Source of the DNA: CAZEAN01 sp964510225 | GTDB lineage: Bacteria; Planctomycetota; Planctomycetia; Isosphaerales; Isosphaeraceae | DNA length: 64,000 bases | Assembly (NCBI GenBank): GCA_964510225.1 | Contig: CAZEAN010000009.1 | Span: forward strand, 11,624 to 75,623 | Direction: 5' to 3' | Part shown: in pieces, positions 37,125 through 47,000 of the stretch | Layout: the number at the start of each line of letters is the position of its first letter | Numbering within the stretch: the stretch's first letter is position 1 | Translations under genes and position numbers: made by a program | Notes under the pieces: model-generated | The model's database searches: none | Told to the model about the DNA's origin: nothing | What the model saw: only the letters and a program-made list of their open reading frames with translations

Positions 37125-39833
37125 TTAGTGCCCTGGTCCAAAAAAGACGGCGTTACGGAGCAGCCGCTGGGTGACTGGCGAGAGAGCACGGAAGCTTGGA
37201 TCATCCGTAAACCCAATAACATGGCCGTCACCTAGGGATCGATAGAGAAGAAACGGAGTGCCTCCAATTGCCTTAAGTGTGCTTTCCCAGCAGAAGCCGC
37301 TAACGGGTTTGTTCTGAGTCTGAAATGTCACCAGATTGCGGCCGTCCGTCGGTTTGAGTGGCTCAAGGATTAATTTCGTGTTTGTAAGGATCGGAGTGGA
37401 GTTCGGGAGGCCCGCTGTAAGCCAGTGATCATCGTAGAGCGTTACATTGAGGAATGCTCCGGGAACTGCACGTGGCGTTTCAGTTTCTGGCGAGGAAGCG
37501 TCCTTCTCGTCCGAGTCTTCGGCTTTGCTGAACTTCAACCCTTCCCCAGGGATCGGATTGATCACTGGGACTTCGCGACGCTTGGTGGGCATGAGATCAA
37601 TTGACTCACCAAGTCCCCAACTTAATGCACCTCCGACGAGGATTAGCGTCCCTCCCTCCCGAACCCATCGCTTGAGTGTCTGCGCAGCCTCCTCGTCAAA
37701 TCCGTTTGATGGACTGTAGGATCCGCTTGGGAGAATAAGAACATTCACCGCGTCCAGGTCAAAGCGACCGACGATTGTGTCGGCGTTCACACGGATTGTT
37801 GGGTAGGACCAGACACGATCAAATAGATACCACGTGTGGCCAACGAACGGTGTAGTGGGATCACCGACAGCCATTGCCACCGAGGGTGGGGCTACCCAAG
37901 CAACATTGGGCCCGCCAAGCCCGATCCCTTCGTCGACGTAACTGGAATCGATGGCCGTAATACTAAGTTGGTACTCCTCGGCGACTCTTCGGACTATTTC
38001 GGGTAGTGAGTCCGGGTTTTCTGCCGTCCGTAAAAGAAGAGTGCCCCGAGAAAAGCGGCGCCCATCAATCACAAAGGAACGATCAGTGACATGCACGCGG
38101 TAACCTTTTCGGAGGAGGTCAGCTAACGCGTTAAGTCCTGCCTCATCAACCGTTGGAATCAGATAGCCAACCTGGGGGGAAGCGGGACCCTCGACAGTTC
38201 CGCCACTCAAGCTCTCGTCTTGATCGACTGGGGCTGATTCTACGGGTGCGTTAGCTCGACCACGGATGGCCTCGATACCGAACGTGAGTGGTAGAGACCA
38301 TGCCGTAACATCGTAGATTTCATCACCGAGGCGACGTGCGAAACGGTCGCGTTGTCGTTCAAGGAATCCTGGGTCCATTTCTTGGTTCACAGAGAGCAGA
38401 GTCTCCGCAAGTCGCCCAGCCGGTTGAGCACCGGGAACATAGTACGAACCTGCAGGGACAAGCCGCGCTTCCTCTCCATGAGAAACCGTAGTCGGTTGAG
38501 TGAGCCGCCGGACCTCAATTCCATTATCAAGTAGTAGGAATGCTAATCGCGTTGTCCGATTAGGGGTATTGCCAATCAGCAGGAAGGTATCAACCGTTTC
38601 TCTCGACTTGCCACGTTCGATCGATTCCATCCGACCTTGCACGAACTTCGTTAGTAAGTCAGCTTTACCCTCAGATGCTGCGGTGATCGTTGCGAGTCCA
38701 CTGACATAGTGGTGCAACACACCGTCACGATACCGCAAGACAGTCTCGTCATCTCGATCGACGAGTAACCCTCGCGCACTGGCTTGTTCCCAGAGAATCC
38801 CGATTGCCCCATGCATGGTTGGCCAGGTCGACCCGTAACCAGGATAGAAGGCGTCGAAAATCTCACGGGTTGTGTAGGCAAAGCCGTAACGATCAAAGAG
38901 ACCTGCCTGGGTCCTACCAATCCGGTCGAACCAATCGCGCTGGCGGTCGGTAATTTGAGGATTCTTGGGATCGCTTGGCGGATCGAAGTAGTAGGTACTG
39001 TTCGCACCCATCTCGTGTGCATCGACATAGATTTGAGGCTGCCAGTCTAGGTAGGCCGCTACCTTCACCTTGGTTTCCTGCTGCGTCTGAATGTACCAGT
39101 CTCGATTCAAGTCAAAGAAATAGTGATTGTACCTGCCACCGGGCCAGGGTTGAGTGTGCTCCACACTGAACGGATTCGACATCGGAAAGCGACCCTCCCC
39201 CTGTCGATTCGAGGCCAAGAACCGTTCACGACCATCCGGATTCTGCATCGGGTCGATAATGACGAGGACGTCTTCAAACAAGGCCTCGGTTGTAGTGCGA
39301 CGATCCGCGAGCAGCGTGTAGGCGGTTACGAGTGCTGCATCTGTCGAAGAAATCTCATCACCATGGACTCCATAGGCAAGCCAAACGAGTGCTGGAGTCT
39401 CCGCGATCATTGCTTCCAGCGAGCCCTCCTCAATCAGCCGAGGGTCGGCTAACTTTTGGAGGTCTGTCTTGACTTGGTCGAGTCGATTGATCGTTTCCAC
39501 CGAACCGATCACAAGGTAGTAGAGACCACGTCCCTCGTAACTCTCACCGTAGCGGATCAGACGAGAACGATCTGGAGCTGCGGATGTTAGCTTCTCAAAG
39601 TATCGTTCAGCTTCGGAATGCGTTGTGATCCGCTCCGCCCAGGAATGGCCGACCACCTCCTTCAAAGTCGGGATCGACGGGTCAGCTTCGATCCCTCGAA
39701 TTGGTAACGAAGCCTCATCGCCCCAGTGATCACCGTAAGCTTTTGCAGTACATATGGTCGCGATCAGGATGAGGCACGGTGTTAAGCAATACCGTTGGCG
39801 GCGGAACCACTGTTCCCCTTGCTGACTTGACAT
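37125..39833 (-). CDS. Exported M14-family zinc carboxypeptidase-like protein
   Basis: This 902-residue protein has a signal or anchor segment (residues 17-33). The M14 domain (about 75-400) shows the zinc ligands H157 and E160 in GVHGDEISS and H273 in VDAHEMG, with NPDGRERF and LNRDWYIQTQQET between them, as in carboxypeptidases. A Glu in GILWEQAS may be the catalytic base. The rest (about 430-902) adds domains, including a segment with LVGGALSWGLGES that resembles a class I amidotransferase-like fold. The protein would cleave C-terminal residues from peptides outside the cytoplasm. GGGAGG lies 5 bases before the ATG. It lies beside a sulfatase gene on the same strand. Confidence 0.85.
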   Translation of the reverse strand: MSSQQGEQWFRRQRYCLTPCLILIATICTAKAYGDHWGDEASLPIRGIEADPSIPTLKEVVGHSWAERITTHSEAERYFEKLTSAAPDRSRLIRYGESYEGRGLYYLVIGSVETINRLDQVKTDLQKLADPRLIEEGSLEAMIAETPALVWLAYGVHGDEISSTDAALVTAYTLLADRRTTTEALFEDVLVIIDPMQNPDGRERFLASNRQGEGRFPMSNPFSVEHTQPWPGGRYNHYFFDLNRDWYIQTQQETKVKVAAYLDWQPQIYVDAHEMGANSTYYFDPPSDPKNPQITDRQRDWFDRIGRTQAGLFDRYGFAYTTREIFDAFYPGYGSTWPTMHGAIGILWEQASARGLLVDRDDETVLRYRDGVLHHYVSGLATITAASEGKADLLTKFVQGRMESIERGKSRETVDTFLLIGNTPNRTTRLAFLLLDNGIEVRRLTQPTTVSHGEEARLVPAGSYYVPGAQPAGRLAETLLSVNQEMDPGFLERQRDRFARRLGDEIYDVTAWSLPLTFGIEAIRGRANAPVESAPVDQDESLSGGTVEGPASPQVGYLIPTVDEAGLNALADLLRKGYRVHVTDRSFVIDGRRFSRGTLLLRTAENPDSLPEIVRRVAEEYQLSITAIDSSYVDEGIGLGGPNVAWVAPPSVAMAVGDPTTPFVGHTWYLFDRVWSYPTIRVNADTIVGRFDLDAVNVLILPSGSYSPSNGFDEEAAQTLKRWVREGGTLILVGGALSWGLGESIDLMPTKRREVPVINPIPGEGLKFSKAEDSDEKDASSPETETPRAVPGAFLNVTLYDDHWLTAGLPNSTPILTNTKLILEPLKPTDGRNLVTFQTQNKPVSGFCWESTLKAIGGTPFLLYRSLGDGHVIGFTDDPSFRALSPVTQRLLRNAVFFGPGH

Positions 39834-39967
39834 ATCTACCTCCCGTTCGTCAAGGGTGCTTTGGAATCGTTTGGCATGCAGAGCGACCGGTTGATTGAGA
39901 TACCCTTATCGGCATCTTCGATCGTCAGGTCAAGCACTGGGAAAGCATGGTGAACACTCTCGGCGAC

Positions 39968-41401
39968 TCAAGGAAGAAGAGAAAAGCGATCCCAGGATTG
40001 TGCTGGATTAGGGTTGTATCGAGGGGTGCCATCAACTTTTGGGAAGCGTGACGCAATGGCTTCCAAGCGCTGCCGGGCATCCTTGGCTGTTGGGTTTTCA
40101 TCTCCGAGAAGATTATGTTGTTCCCAAGGATCAACGATAAGGTCGTAGACTGCGGTTGATTTCCGCTTTTTATCGATCCAGAGCTTGTACCGCTTGCCGC
40201 GGATCACACGGTCATCGAATTCTTGTGCAGGGACGACTCGGCCATCACGGAACTCTGCTGGACCTCCACCCATCGACATGATCCAATCGCGATTGGAGTC
40301 GTCAGCCTCGCCTCGGATCAAAGAAGCAATTGACGCACCGTCTACCTGGTACCCTTCTGGAAGTTCTCCTCCTGCGAGTTCGACGAACGTAGGGAAGAGA
40401 TCAGTGAAGTCTGTCAGGGCGTCCGTTACGAGGCCAGATGGTACGATTCCAGGACCGTTCACGATGAACGGCATTGCTGTACCGGCTTCGGACATTCTTG
40501 CCTTAGCGCCCTGTACCTCGTGCCCGAGTCGACGACCCTGGAGTGATCGTCCGGTTCCATTGTCGGTGGTGAAAATGACAATCGTTCGTTCTCGGAGTCG
40601 GAGGTCCTCCAACGCCTGGATCAACCTTCCAACCATCGAGTCGGTGTAGCGGACCATCGCACGGTGGCGTTCCTCTGAAGTTGATGCCGACGGGTGATTT
40701 GGTGTCGCTACAAGTGGACCGTGTGTGAGAACCATCGGATAGTACAGGAACATGGGCTCATCAGCATGAGACCGCATGAAGTCGATCAGAAACGACGTGA
40801 ATACATCGGGGCCAAACGCACCTCGATAGGTGCTGCTTCCGACTCGAGAAGTGATATAGGGGTTCCAGTACCTGACGTCACTCGGAGGGTTTCCGGTTTC
40901 TCCACCCGTCCACATGCACCAGTCTTCAAAGCCGGCCTCTTCCATTGCGTCCGGTTCCACGCGGAAGTCGTCGATTTGCCATTTGCCTGCAGCGGCGGTT
41001 CGGTAGCCAGCGTCCCGTAAGAAATGTGCAATGGATCCGTTCAGGTTCGGATCAAAATGGCAACCGGAACCCCAGCGTGGGACATCCCAGTGGTTCGTCC
41101 AACCATGACGAAACGGATACTGACCAGTTAGGAGCGTGACACGGGTCGGGGTACATTGGGGCATGGAGTAGGCGTTGTTAAACCGGATGCCACCCGCTGC
41201 CAAGGAATCAATATGCGGTGTTTCGATCCCCTCGGCGCCATAGCAAGACACCCACTCTTTGCCAAGATCATCCACCAGAATGAAGAGAATATTCGGTTGT
41301 CGTACTTGGTCATCCTCCGACGCTGCGATCGGTGAGAACTCGGTTGATAGACAGATGACGACTCCAAGAAGACTCATCAAACTCCAGCGAATTGGTATCA
41401 T
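39968..41401 (-). CDS. Exported Cys-type sulfatase (CTPTR motif)
   Basis: This 477-residue protein begins with a signal peptide (MIPIRWSLMSLLGVVICLS to PIAAS). D44-D45 occur in ILVDDLGKEW, and the formylglycine precursor is C83 in CTPTRVTLLTGQYPFRHG, with Thr in place of the usual Ser. FTTDNGTGR and GKWQIDDF carry further active-site residues. The C-terminal VYDLIVDPWEQHNLLGDE matches the usual arylsulfatase tail. The start is uncertain: ATG at 41401 gives the best signal peptide but lacks a strong Shine-Dalgarno sequence; a longer start would add 21 residues. It stands apart from the four-sulfatase operon. Substrate unknown. Confidence 0.85.
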   Translation of the reverse strand: MIPIRWSLMSLLGVVICLSTEFSPIAASEDDQVRQPNILFILVDDLGKEWVSCYGAEGIETPHIDSLAAGGIRFNNAYSMPQCTPTRVTLLTGQYPFRHGWTNHWDVPRWGSGCHFDPNLNGSIAHFLRDAGYRTAAAGKWQIDDFRVEPDAMEEAGFEDWCMWTGGETGNPPSDVRYWNPYITSRVGSSTYRGAFGPDVFTSFLIDFMRSHADEPMFLYYPMVLTHGPLVATPNHPSASTSEERHRAMVRYTDSMVGRLIQALEDLRLRERTIVIFTTDNGTGRSLQGRRLGHEVQGAKARMSEAGTAMPFIVNGPGIVPSGLVTDALTDFTDLFPTFVELAGGELPEGYQVDGASIASLIRGEADDSNRDWIMSMGGGPAEFRDGRVVPAQEFDDRVIRGKRYKLWIDKKRKSTAVYDLIVDPWEQHNLLGDENPTAKDARQRLEAIASRFPKVDGTPRYNPNPAQSWDRFSLLP

Positions 41402-41563
41402 AGTTCGGTCCCAACTGATGTTGTAAAGGTCTTTAAGCCAGGGCTTGGTCGATCCCGGAGCCATGGCTGGTTCGTTCGCTGATGAAGCGTCGGGGGCTTC
41501 CCATCCCGAACATTGAACGTTAAGATCTAACGTTATAAATCACAACTAGGTTGTCGGAGAGTC

Positions 41564-41637
<74 letters not shown>

Positions 41638-41864
41638 TTTGGTCTGAATCGTTTGTTTGAATTAAATTCTCTGACTCTCGATCTTAATCAACTTAGGTTT
41701 TTAACTAACTTAGATTCAACTGTGGAATTGACTGCAATCACAATCTCCATCCAGAGATCATTTAATCCTCGATCGCTGGAACGAGCGAAGTTGCTGACGT
41801 AGATTGGATGGATTCCCAGGATCCAAGCCTCTCCAATGTGGGTATTCCTTGGAGTGATCTCAGA

Positions 41865-43022
41865 ATGATTCCTTCCGGCCTTGGCCTCAGGGTCAATTGG
41901 AAAGCTGCGGGAATTCTTGTCTCTCTATGCACAAGCTTATGTGTGCGTGGAAGCGAAACTGTTCCGACAACTGAGAACCACGCGTTGGAAGTGTCTGATC
42001 AGAAGCGATTACCGCGGTCAAACCTGCTGCTCTTCCGTGGACCTGATGGCACACCTCGACCAGTACAAACATCCGATAATTGGCTTGAACGGCGTCGTGA
42101 GATCCTGGAAGGGATGGAAGCAGTGATGGGGCGTCTTCCAGGGGTGGAGAAGCGGAGCCCGCTGGATGTAATTGTGATTGAAGAAGTCGATTGTGGCTCC
42201 TACATTCGTCGACTGATTACTTACGTGTCAGAACCCCGTTCACGTGTGCCGGCCTACTTATTGATTCCGAAGAGTGTGCTCAAAGCTGAGGGGGAACGTG
42301 TGCCAGCCGTCCTTTGTCTTCATCCCACCGATAACACGGTTGGACACGGCGTTGTCGTTGGACTCGGCGGCAAGCCTGGGCGGCATTATGCGTCTGAATT
42401 AGCCGAACGTGGCTACGTTACACTTGCCCCCAGCTATCCCCAGTTGGCGAATTACCAGCCTGATCTCGAAGCGTTAGGATGGGAGAGTGGGACACTGAAA
42501 GCGGTCTGGGATAACATCCGCGGACTCGACCTTTTGGAGTCTCTCCCTTTCGTCCAGGTCGGTGGGTTTGGCGCTATCGGGCATTCATTGGGAGGGCACA
42601 ATTCCGTTTTTACAGCAGTCTTCGACCAGCGGATCAAGGTTGTGATTTCGAGTTGCGGCCTCGATTCATTCCTGGACTATTACGGTGGTAAAGATGCAGT
42701 TTGGGAAGAGGGGAAGGGTTGGACTCAAACGCGCTATATGCCTCGATTGGCTGCGTATCGGTGGCGGTTGGAAGAAATTCCTTTTGATTTCCACGAAGTG
42801 GTGGGTGCCCTCGCTCCTCGACATCTCCGCATCATCGCGCCGCTTCATGACCACAATTTCCAGGCGGAAAGCGTGGACCGAATTGCGGAGGCTGCCACTC
42901 AGGTTTATTCACTTTATGGGCATGCTGAACGGTTGGAGATCAAGCATCCGGACGCTGCTCACAATTTCCCTACTGAACAACGAAGATCAGCGTATGAACT
43001 GCTCGACACTGTTTTGAAATGA
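41865..43022 (+). CDS. Exported alpha/beta hydrolase (dienelactone/acetylxylan esterase-like)
   Basis: This 385-residue protein has a signal peptide-like start (WKAAGILVSLCTSLCV). The alpha/beta hydrolase core shows strand and loop PAVLCLHPTDNTVGHGVVVGLGG (oxyanion region), YVTLAPSYPQ, and nucleophile elbow GHSLGGH with Ser241. A Glu/Asp and the final HNFP His (near residue 369) probably complete the triad. Related planctomycete proteins are annotated as dienelactone hydrolase or acetylxylan esterase-like; a role in removing esters from glycans is inferred. The start at 41865 has GGAG upstream; an ATG at 41808 in the same frame would add 19 residues. It converges with the HEAT-repeat remnant. 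Confidence 0.75.
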   Translation: MIPSGLGLRVNWKAAGILVSLCTSLCVRGSETVPTTENHALEVSDQKRLPRSNLLLFRGPDGTPRPVQTSDNWLERRREILEGMEAVMGRLPGVEKRSPLDVIVIEEVDCGSYIRRLITYVSEPRSRVPAYLLIPKSVLKAEGERVPAVLCLHPTDNTVGHGVVVGLGGKPGRHYASELAERGYVTLAPSYPQLANYQPDLEALGWESGTLKAVWDNIRGLDLLESLPFVQVGGFGAIGHSLGGHNSVFTAVFDQRIKVVISSCGLDSFLDYYGGKDAVWEEGKGWTQTRYMPRLAAYRWRLEEIPFDFHEVVGALAPRHLRIIAPLHDHNFQAESVDRIAEAATQVYSLYGHAERLEIKHPDAAHNFPTEQRRSAYELLDTVLK

Positions 43023-43064
43023 CTGGAGTGAAACTCCGGGACAGATCAAGGGCTGACGATGCCA

Positions 43065-43595
43065 TCAAGGGGTTACGAGGCCGAGCTTGATGAGTCCAGA
43101 GGCTTGCTTGGCTGCTCCCTGTACGGGCGGGACATGATCACCCTCTTCCAGTACTCTCAGTTGACGGAGTACGGATTCAGCGTTGTAGCAAAATTGTCCT
43201 AATGCGTAAGCAGCCACAGTCCGAGTAAGGTTCGATTTAGATTCAAGCGATTGACGAAGCACCTCGAATGCTCGGTTGACCTGAGGGCTCTTGGGTCGGG
43301 CGTTATCAATCGCGGAGCAGAGACCAAGCGCAAAGGGACCAGTTTCATTGACCTTCTCTTCCAGTAAGTTCAGCATCAATGGCAATGCTGGCCTACGCAT
43401 CTCTGGGGTGAAGGAGGCGAGCGACTCGACTGCAGCTGCCCGTCTCCCGTCTGACGACTCCACATCAGTGATCATCGTGATCAAGCAAGAAACGAGATCT
43501 TCCTCACGTGTTGTCCCAGGTCCGAACATTCCGAGTGTGCGTGTTGCTTCAAACACAGGATCGTTGCGTTCCGAAGTTCCGATTGCAATCGCCTG
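43065..43595 (-). pseudogene. 3' remnant of a HEAT-repeat protein gene, cut by an IS1-like remnant
   Basis: The frame reads helical HEAT-type repeats (ATRTLGMFGPG, RRAAAVESLASF, FALGLCSAIDNARP, VAAYALGQFCYNAESVLRQL) to the stop at 43065. It has no start codon that looks natural, and the repeats continue as SQAIAIGTSERNDPVFE up to about 43595, where the sequence switches to transposase homology on the other strand. The 5' half of the gene is missing. The HEAT call is by pattern; relatives in planctomycetes are often large repeat proteins or cytochrome-linked proteins. Confidence 0.65.
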
Positions 43596-44523
43596 AGAAC
43601 GAGGCGATCGCCGTGATCAACCACCTGGCCGAGGGAATCGGCGTCTGCAAGACCGGCAGGCTCGTCGGCGTCGATTGCAAGACGGTCGCTGCCTACGCCC
43701 GCAAGGTCGGCACCCATGCGAGAAACCTGCACGACGAATCGGTCGCGTTACTCCCCCTCACGCGTGAGGTTCAGTTCGATGGGAAGTGATCCTTCGTAGC
43801 CAAGAAGCAGGCCAACTGGGATCACGAGGAGCCGGCCGACGCTCGCCGCGGGAACCGGTGGGATCACGTCGCCCTGGCCCCGGAGCATCGACAGGTCCTT
43901 GCGGTTGTCCCGGGCAAGCAGACGGCGGCGAACGTCAACGCTCTGGTGCGCGAGTTCCATCGCCGGACCACTGGGCGGCCGATGAGGCTGATCACGACCA
44001 ACGAATACGCTGCATACCGCAAGCCGATCCTGTACGCCTACGGCAGAAGGGTCTCGACGCGGCGCACGGGTAGGCGAGTTCGGCCACGGAGGCCGTATGT
44101 GGTCGGCCCGGCGTCCCTGTTGTACGCGACGCGGCACAAGACCCAGAAGAAGGGCCGGGTAGTGAAGGTCGAGCCGCGGCAGGTCTTCGGTAAGCCGGCG
44201 GCGTTGGAGTCGGCGTTGGCCGCATCGTCGTCGTGCTGGGGGGGGAACAGGTCGTTTGTGGAGCGTCAGAACGGGACCGACCCCAACCGCAACGCGCGGA
44301 AGTCACGGAAGGTATACAGCTTCTCGAAGTGCTGGGGCGTGCACGAGTCGATCACGTACTTCACGCTGTACATTTACCACTTTAGCTGGCCGGTGCGGAC
44401 GCTCGCCACCCGCGACGTCGCTGGCTGAGTCCACTCCCGGACCCCAGCGATGGCCGCGAGTCTACCGACTATGTCTAGTCCCTCCGCGAGTGGTTTACCC
44501 TTCCGGCCATACAACACAAGTAG
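43592..44523 (+). pseudogene. Degenerate IS1-like transposase
   Basis: In frame, the sequence reads an HTH part (AVINHLAEGIGVCKTGRLVGVDCKTVAAYARKVG), the conserved REVQFDGK and SFVAKKQANW, TNEYAAYRK and a tail FVERQNGTDPNRNARKSRKVYSFSK. Lesions: TGA at 43787-43789 in the place of a Trp codon, TGA at 44426-44428, a one-base loss near 44463 and a TAG for Trp just after, before the final ATA-CAA-CAC-AAG-TAG at 44521-44523. The usual second acidic residue (D in TSDEYPAY of relatives) reads N here. No start codon remains at the left junction with the HEAT remnant. Base composition is higher in G+C than the neighbours, which suggests foreign origin. Confidence 0.8.
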
Positions 44524-45554
44524 GCCACAAGGGGATTATTCAACGGGCTGATAGGGCAAGCTGAACTTCAGTCCAGTTTTCTATTTGCTCCGCGAGCGCA
44601 GTGTTCTCCCTGATCAGCGTGACGGCCTCCAGACTATGCCGCAGCATGTGCTGGTGTGGGAGGTCGAACACTTACTTTTCCACAACTGCAGGTCATCCGG
44701 TTTGTCTGCAGTCATGACTCCGCCGCCCAACGCGAAGACGGAGGCAGTCGCCACAGCGCGAAACACGAGTGCATCGAGCTGACTCGCTGCGGCGGTCTCC
44801 TGGATTACTTTGAATGCGGCCGTAACCGGTCCTGTAGATCAGGCCAGATATGAGCCTATGCAAATAGTGATCAGCGTTGTTCTTATCTATTAGTACAGTT
44901 TCCCATTCCACCATGGCTCACTCCTCGATTCGTCTCAGTTGTCGGCTATCGAGTGTACTTCAGAGCCCAAACCTGTCGCAGCTTGGTTTACTAAGGGTCG
45001 ATGTCTACGACCTGGAACGGAGGGGCCAACGTCTTGGCGAAGCTGGTTATTGGTATAAGCAATGGTGGGGAACGTTTCGTTTCCAGCATCGTCCACGGCA
45101 AGGAGTATCGAAAGTGCGTTAGCCCATCTGGTCTTGAGCTCAGCAATGGGCCTTAAATTGGAATCACCGAGCCCCGCTTCTCGAAGCGCTTGGTTTTCCG
45201 CAATCAGGTTGCTCTCCTTGCTCTCGCGCAGCTTCAGCGTTTACTTCAATGCGAGCGAAGGCCTCACGCAATCTGTTCACAACGTCGACAAGTGCGAAAG
45301 CCAACCGTCGGCGTTAGATCGTAGAAGGTAGTGGACCTTCACGCTTGGACACTCCCTACTTCTTCTTTACAGTTGGTCGTTTCCCGGACTTCTTGCTAAT
45401 CACTTGTCTATTGGAACGAGCTTCGAGACTCAATTCCACTAGCGATTTCTTCATTGCAGCCAGATACCTTCGCCCGCCCTGTAATCTCAATTGCCATTGA
45501 TGGATTGATTCTTCATCTATTGCTTCGCCAGTGGACCAGAAACAGGTCAAATTG
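44524..45554. other. Gene-less stretch in a decayed island
   Basis: About 1 kb between two transposase remnants and without an intact gene. It holds the startless minus-strand remnant at 44935-45285 and a short minus-strand frame near 44542-44674 (ending LAEQIENWTEV and a stop). Short frames elsewhere are not supported. The region looks like remains of one or more older genes. Confidence 0.5.
44935..45285 (-). pseudogene. Startless gene remnant, coiled-coil part visible
   Basis: A stop-free minus-strand stretch of 101 codons (44938-45240) has no start codon. It reads a Glu/Lys/Ala-rich segment (LRESKESNLIAENQALREA), then LRPIAELKTRWANALS and LLAVDDAGNETFPTIAYTNN. Upstream in a neighbouring frame, VVNRLREAFARIEVNAEAAR continues the same helical character, so a one-base frameshift near 45215-45235 is likely. 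I do not recognise the family. Confidence 0.3.
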
Positions 45555-46082
45555 CTACTGTGCAAGCCACGGTTCGGTTGGATCATGCTCGCCAACTCGC
45601 ACCTCCCGGCCATAGACAGCAATCGCCCCCACCACGTCCTTAACATCCGTCCCCGAGTCCAGGGCAAACAGGGCGACTTCTTCCTTCTCCGAATGCACTA
45701 CCAGCACCGAGTAAGAGCGGCCCTCCAAGGTCATCGACTCCAAGCTACAGTACGCGATGCACTCCCACGGCCAACACTCCAATGAAACGCTTCCTCCTCC
45801 CATGACGCGACGACCCACTCCGCGCTCTGAAATTACCACCAAGTTTGGGTCGCGTGACGCCAAAAACGGAACCCCGTAGGCCACCAAGCCCCCGACACCG
45901 GTGGCCAACGCCACAGTCAGCGGCCAGCTACCCATTGCAGGCTTGTTGTGGTAGGCCGTGCCGCCGAGGAAAACCACGGCGATTCCGAGGGCGAACAGTA
46001 TCGGGTACCATCGGTTCGGTCTCATCCCGTGTTGCCGGGCTACGGCGCGCTTGAACGAGGCAGGTTCTTTCCATCGAAGCAT
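45555..46082 (-). CDS. Small membrane protein of unknown function
   Basis: This 175-residue protein starts at ATG 46082 with basic residues (MLRWKEPASFKRAVARQHGMRPNRW). Two membrane helices follow (about 30-47 and 58-75; YPILFALGIAVVFLGG and ALATGVGGLVAYGVPFL). The rest is soluble with alternating strands (NLVVISERGV, YSVLVVHSEKEEVALFALDSGT). Small two-helix proteins of this sort occur in planctomycetes, but I cannot name a family. It lies between a degraded island and an IS5-like element, 20 bases from the IS edge. Confidence 0.6.
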   Translation of the reverse strand: MLRWKEPASFKRAVARQHGMRPNRWYPILFALGIAVVFLGGTAYHNKPAMGSWPLTVALATGVGGLVAYGVPFLASRDPNLVVISERGVGRRVMGGGSVSLECWPWECIAYCSLESMTLEGRSYSVLVVHSEKEEVALFALDSGTDVKDVVGAIAVYGREVRVGEHDPTEPWLAQ

Positions 46083-46102
46083 TACGAACAACCCCAAGCT
46101 TA

Positions 46103-47000
46103 GAGAGTGTCTCCGATTTATTCGAATCATGAAGAAACGGTATGACTCTTTGACAGAACCAAAGGAGTCATAGCCGATGTCCCACGCGGAACAGTCCGAC
46201 TATGCCACGGACCTCAGGGACGATCAATGGCGCATCCTACTCCAATTCCTCCCGTGACCGGCCCGGCGTGGTGCCCCACGGACCGACTGCCGATGAGCTG
46301 GGATCAACGCCATGCTTGTTGTCCTACGGACGGGTGGTGCCTGGAGACTCTTGCCGCGGGATTTCCGCATCTGGAAGGTTTGTTCCTCCGATTGCGCGAC
46401 GATGGGACGTGGCAGCGGATGCAACACCAACTCCGCGAGAATCTCAGACGGACCCAACGACCCATGAGGTCCCCAAGCGCTGCCATCATCGATAGCCAGA
46501 GTGTGAAGACAACCGAGGTTGGTGGTCTGCGTGGTTACGAGTCGGGGAAGAAGATCAGCGGTCGCAAACGTCACCTGGTGGTCGATTCCTTGGGCTTGCT
46601 CTTGGCCGTGGTGGTGCATCCCGCGAATGTGCAAGACCATGATGGTGCCCTCTTGGTTCTTGAGGTGTTGTCTCAGTTCAAGCAACAGATCGGCCGGCTC
46701 AAGAGAACCTTTGCAGACAGTGTCTACGGTCGACTCGAACTACCCACCCGAGTGCACCGAGGATTCGGTTGGATTCTGGAAATCGTGTCGAGGCTGCCGG
46801 GAGGCCGAAGATTCGTGTTGTTGGCCAAGGGTTGGATTGTGGAGTGTACGAACGGTTGGATTGTTCGCTATCGTCGCCACAATAAGGAGTACGAGCTGAA
46901 TTCGCGAATGATTGAGGCAATGAGCTGCCTTACAACGACTTGTATGATGATTAAACAGATCGATCGAATCCGCATTTGACTAATTCGTAGATGCGCTCTC
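46103..47000 (+). mobile_element. Degenerate IS5-type insertion element
   Basis: An element of about 900 bases bounded by imperfect inverted ends: GAGAGTGTCTCCGATTTATT on the left, and on the right the complement of a stretch that begins GAGAGCGCATCTACGAATTA. It holds the broken transposase gene. No convincing target duplication is visible. The element no longer makes an intact transposase. Confidence 0.6.
46178..46979 (+). pseudogene. Degenerate IS5-family transposase
   Basis: The N terminus starts MSHAEQSDYATDLRDDQWRI, matching IS5-family transposases, then meets TGA stops at 46256-46258 and about 30 bases later, and shifts frame before LRDDGTWQRMQHQLREN. From about 46401 the frame is open to 46979: IDSQSVKTTEVGG, GRKRHLVVDSLGLLLAVVVH, then a diverged end (KGWIVECTNGWIVRYRRHNKEYELN). 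The D-D-E core is partly kept (D in IDSQSVKT), but the gene cannot make a full protein. Confidence 0.8.

Noticed and set aside
43787..43789. TGA at a Trp position of the IS1-like transposase as evidence for TGA recoding
   Set aside because: TGA is used as a normal stop in intact genes here (for example at 8208-8210), and the same remnant has a further TGA, a TAG and a frameshift.
45356..45667. 103-codon minus-strand frame overlapping the small membrane protein
   Set aside because: Overlaps a frame with membrane helices and better composition; no ribosome binding site.
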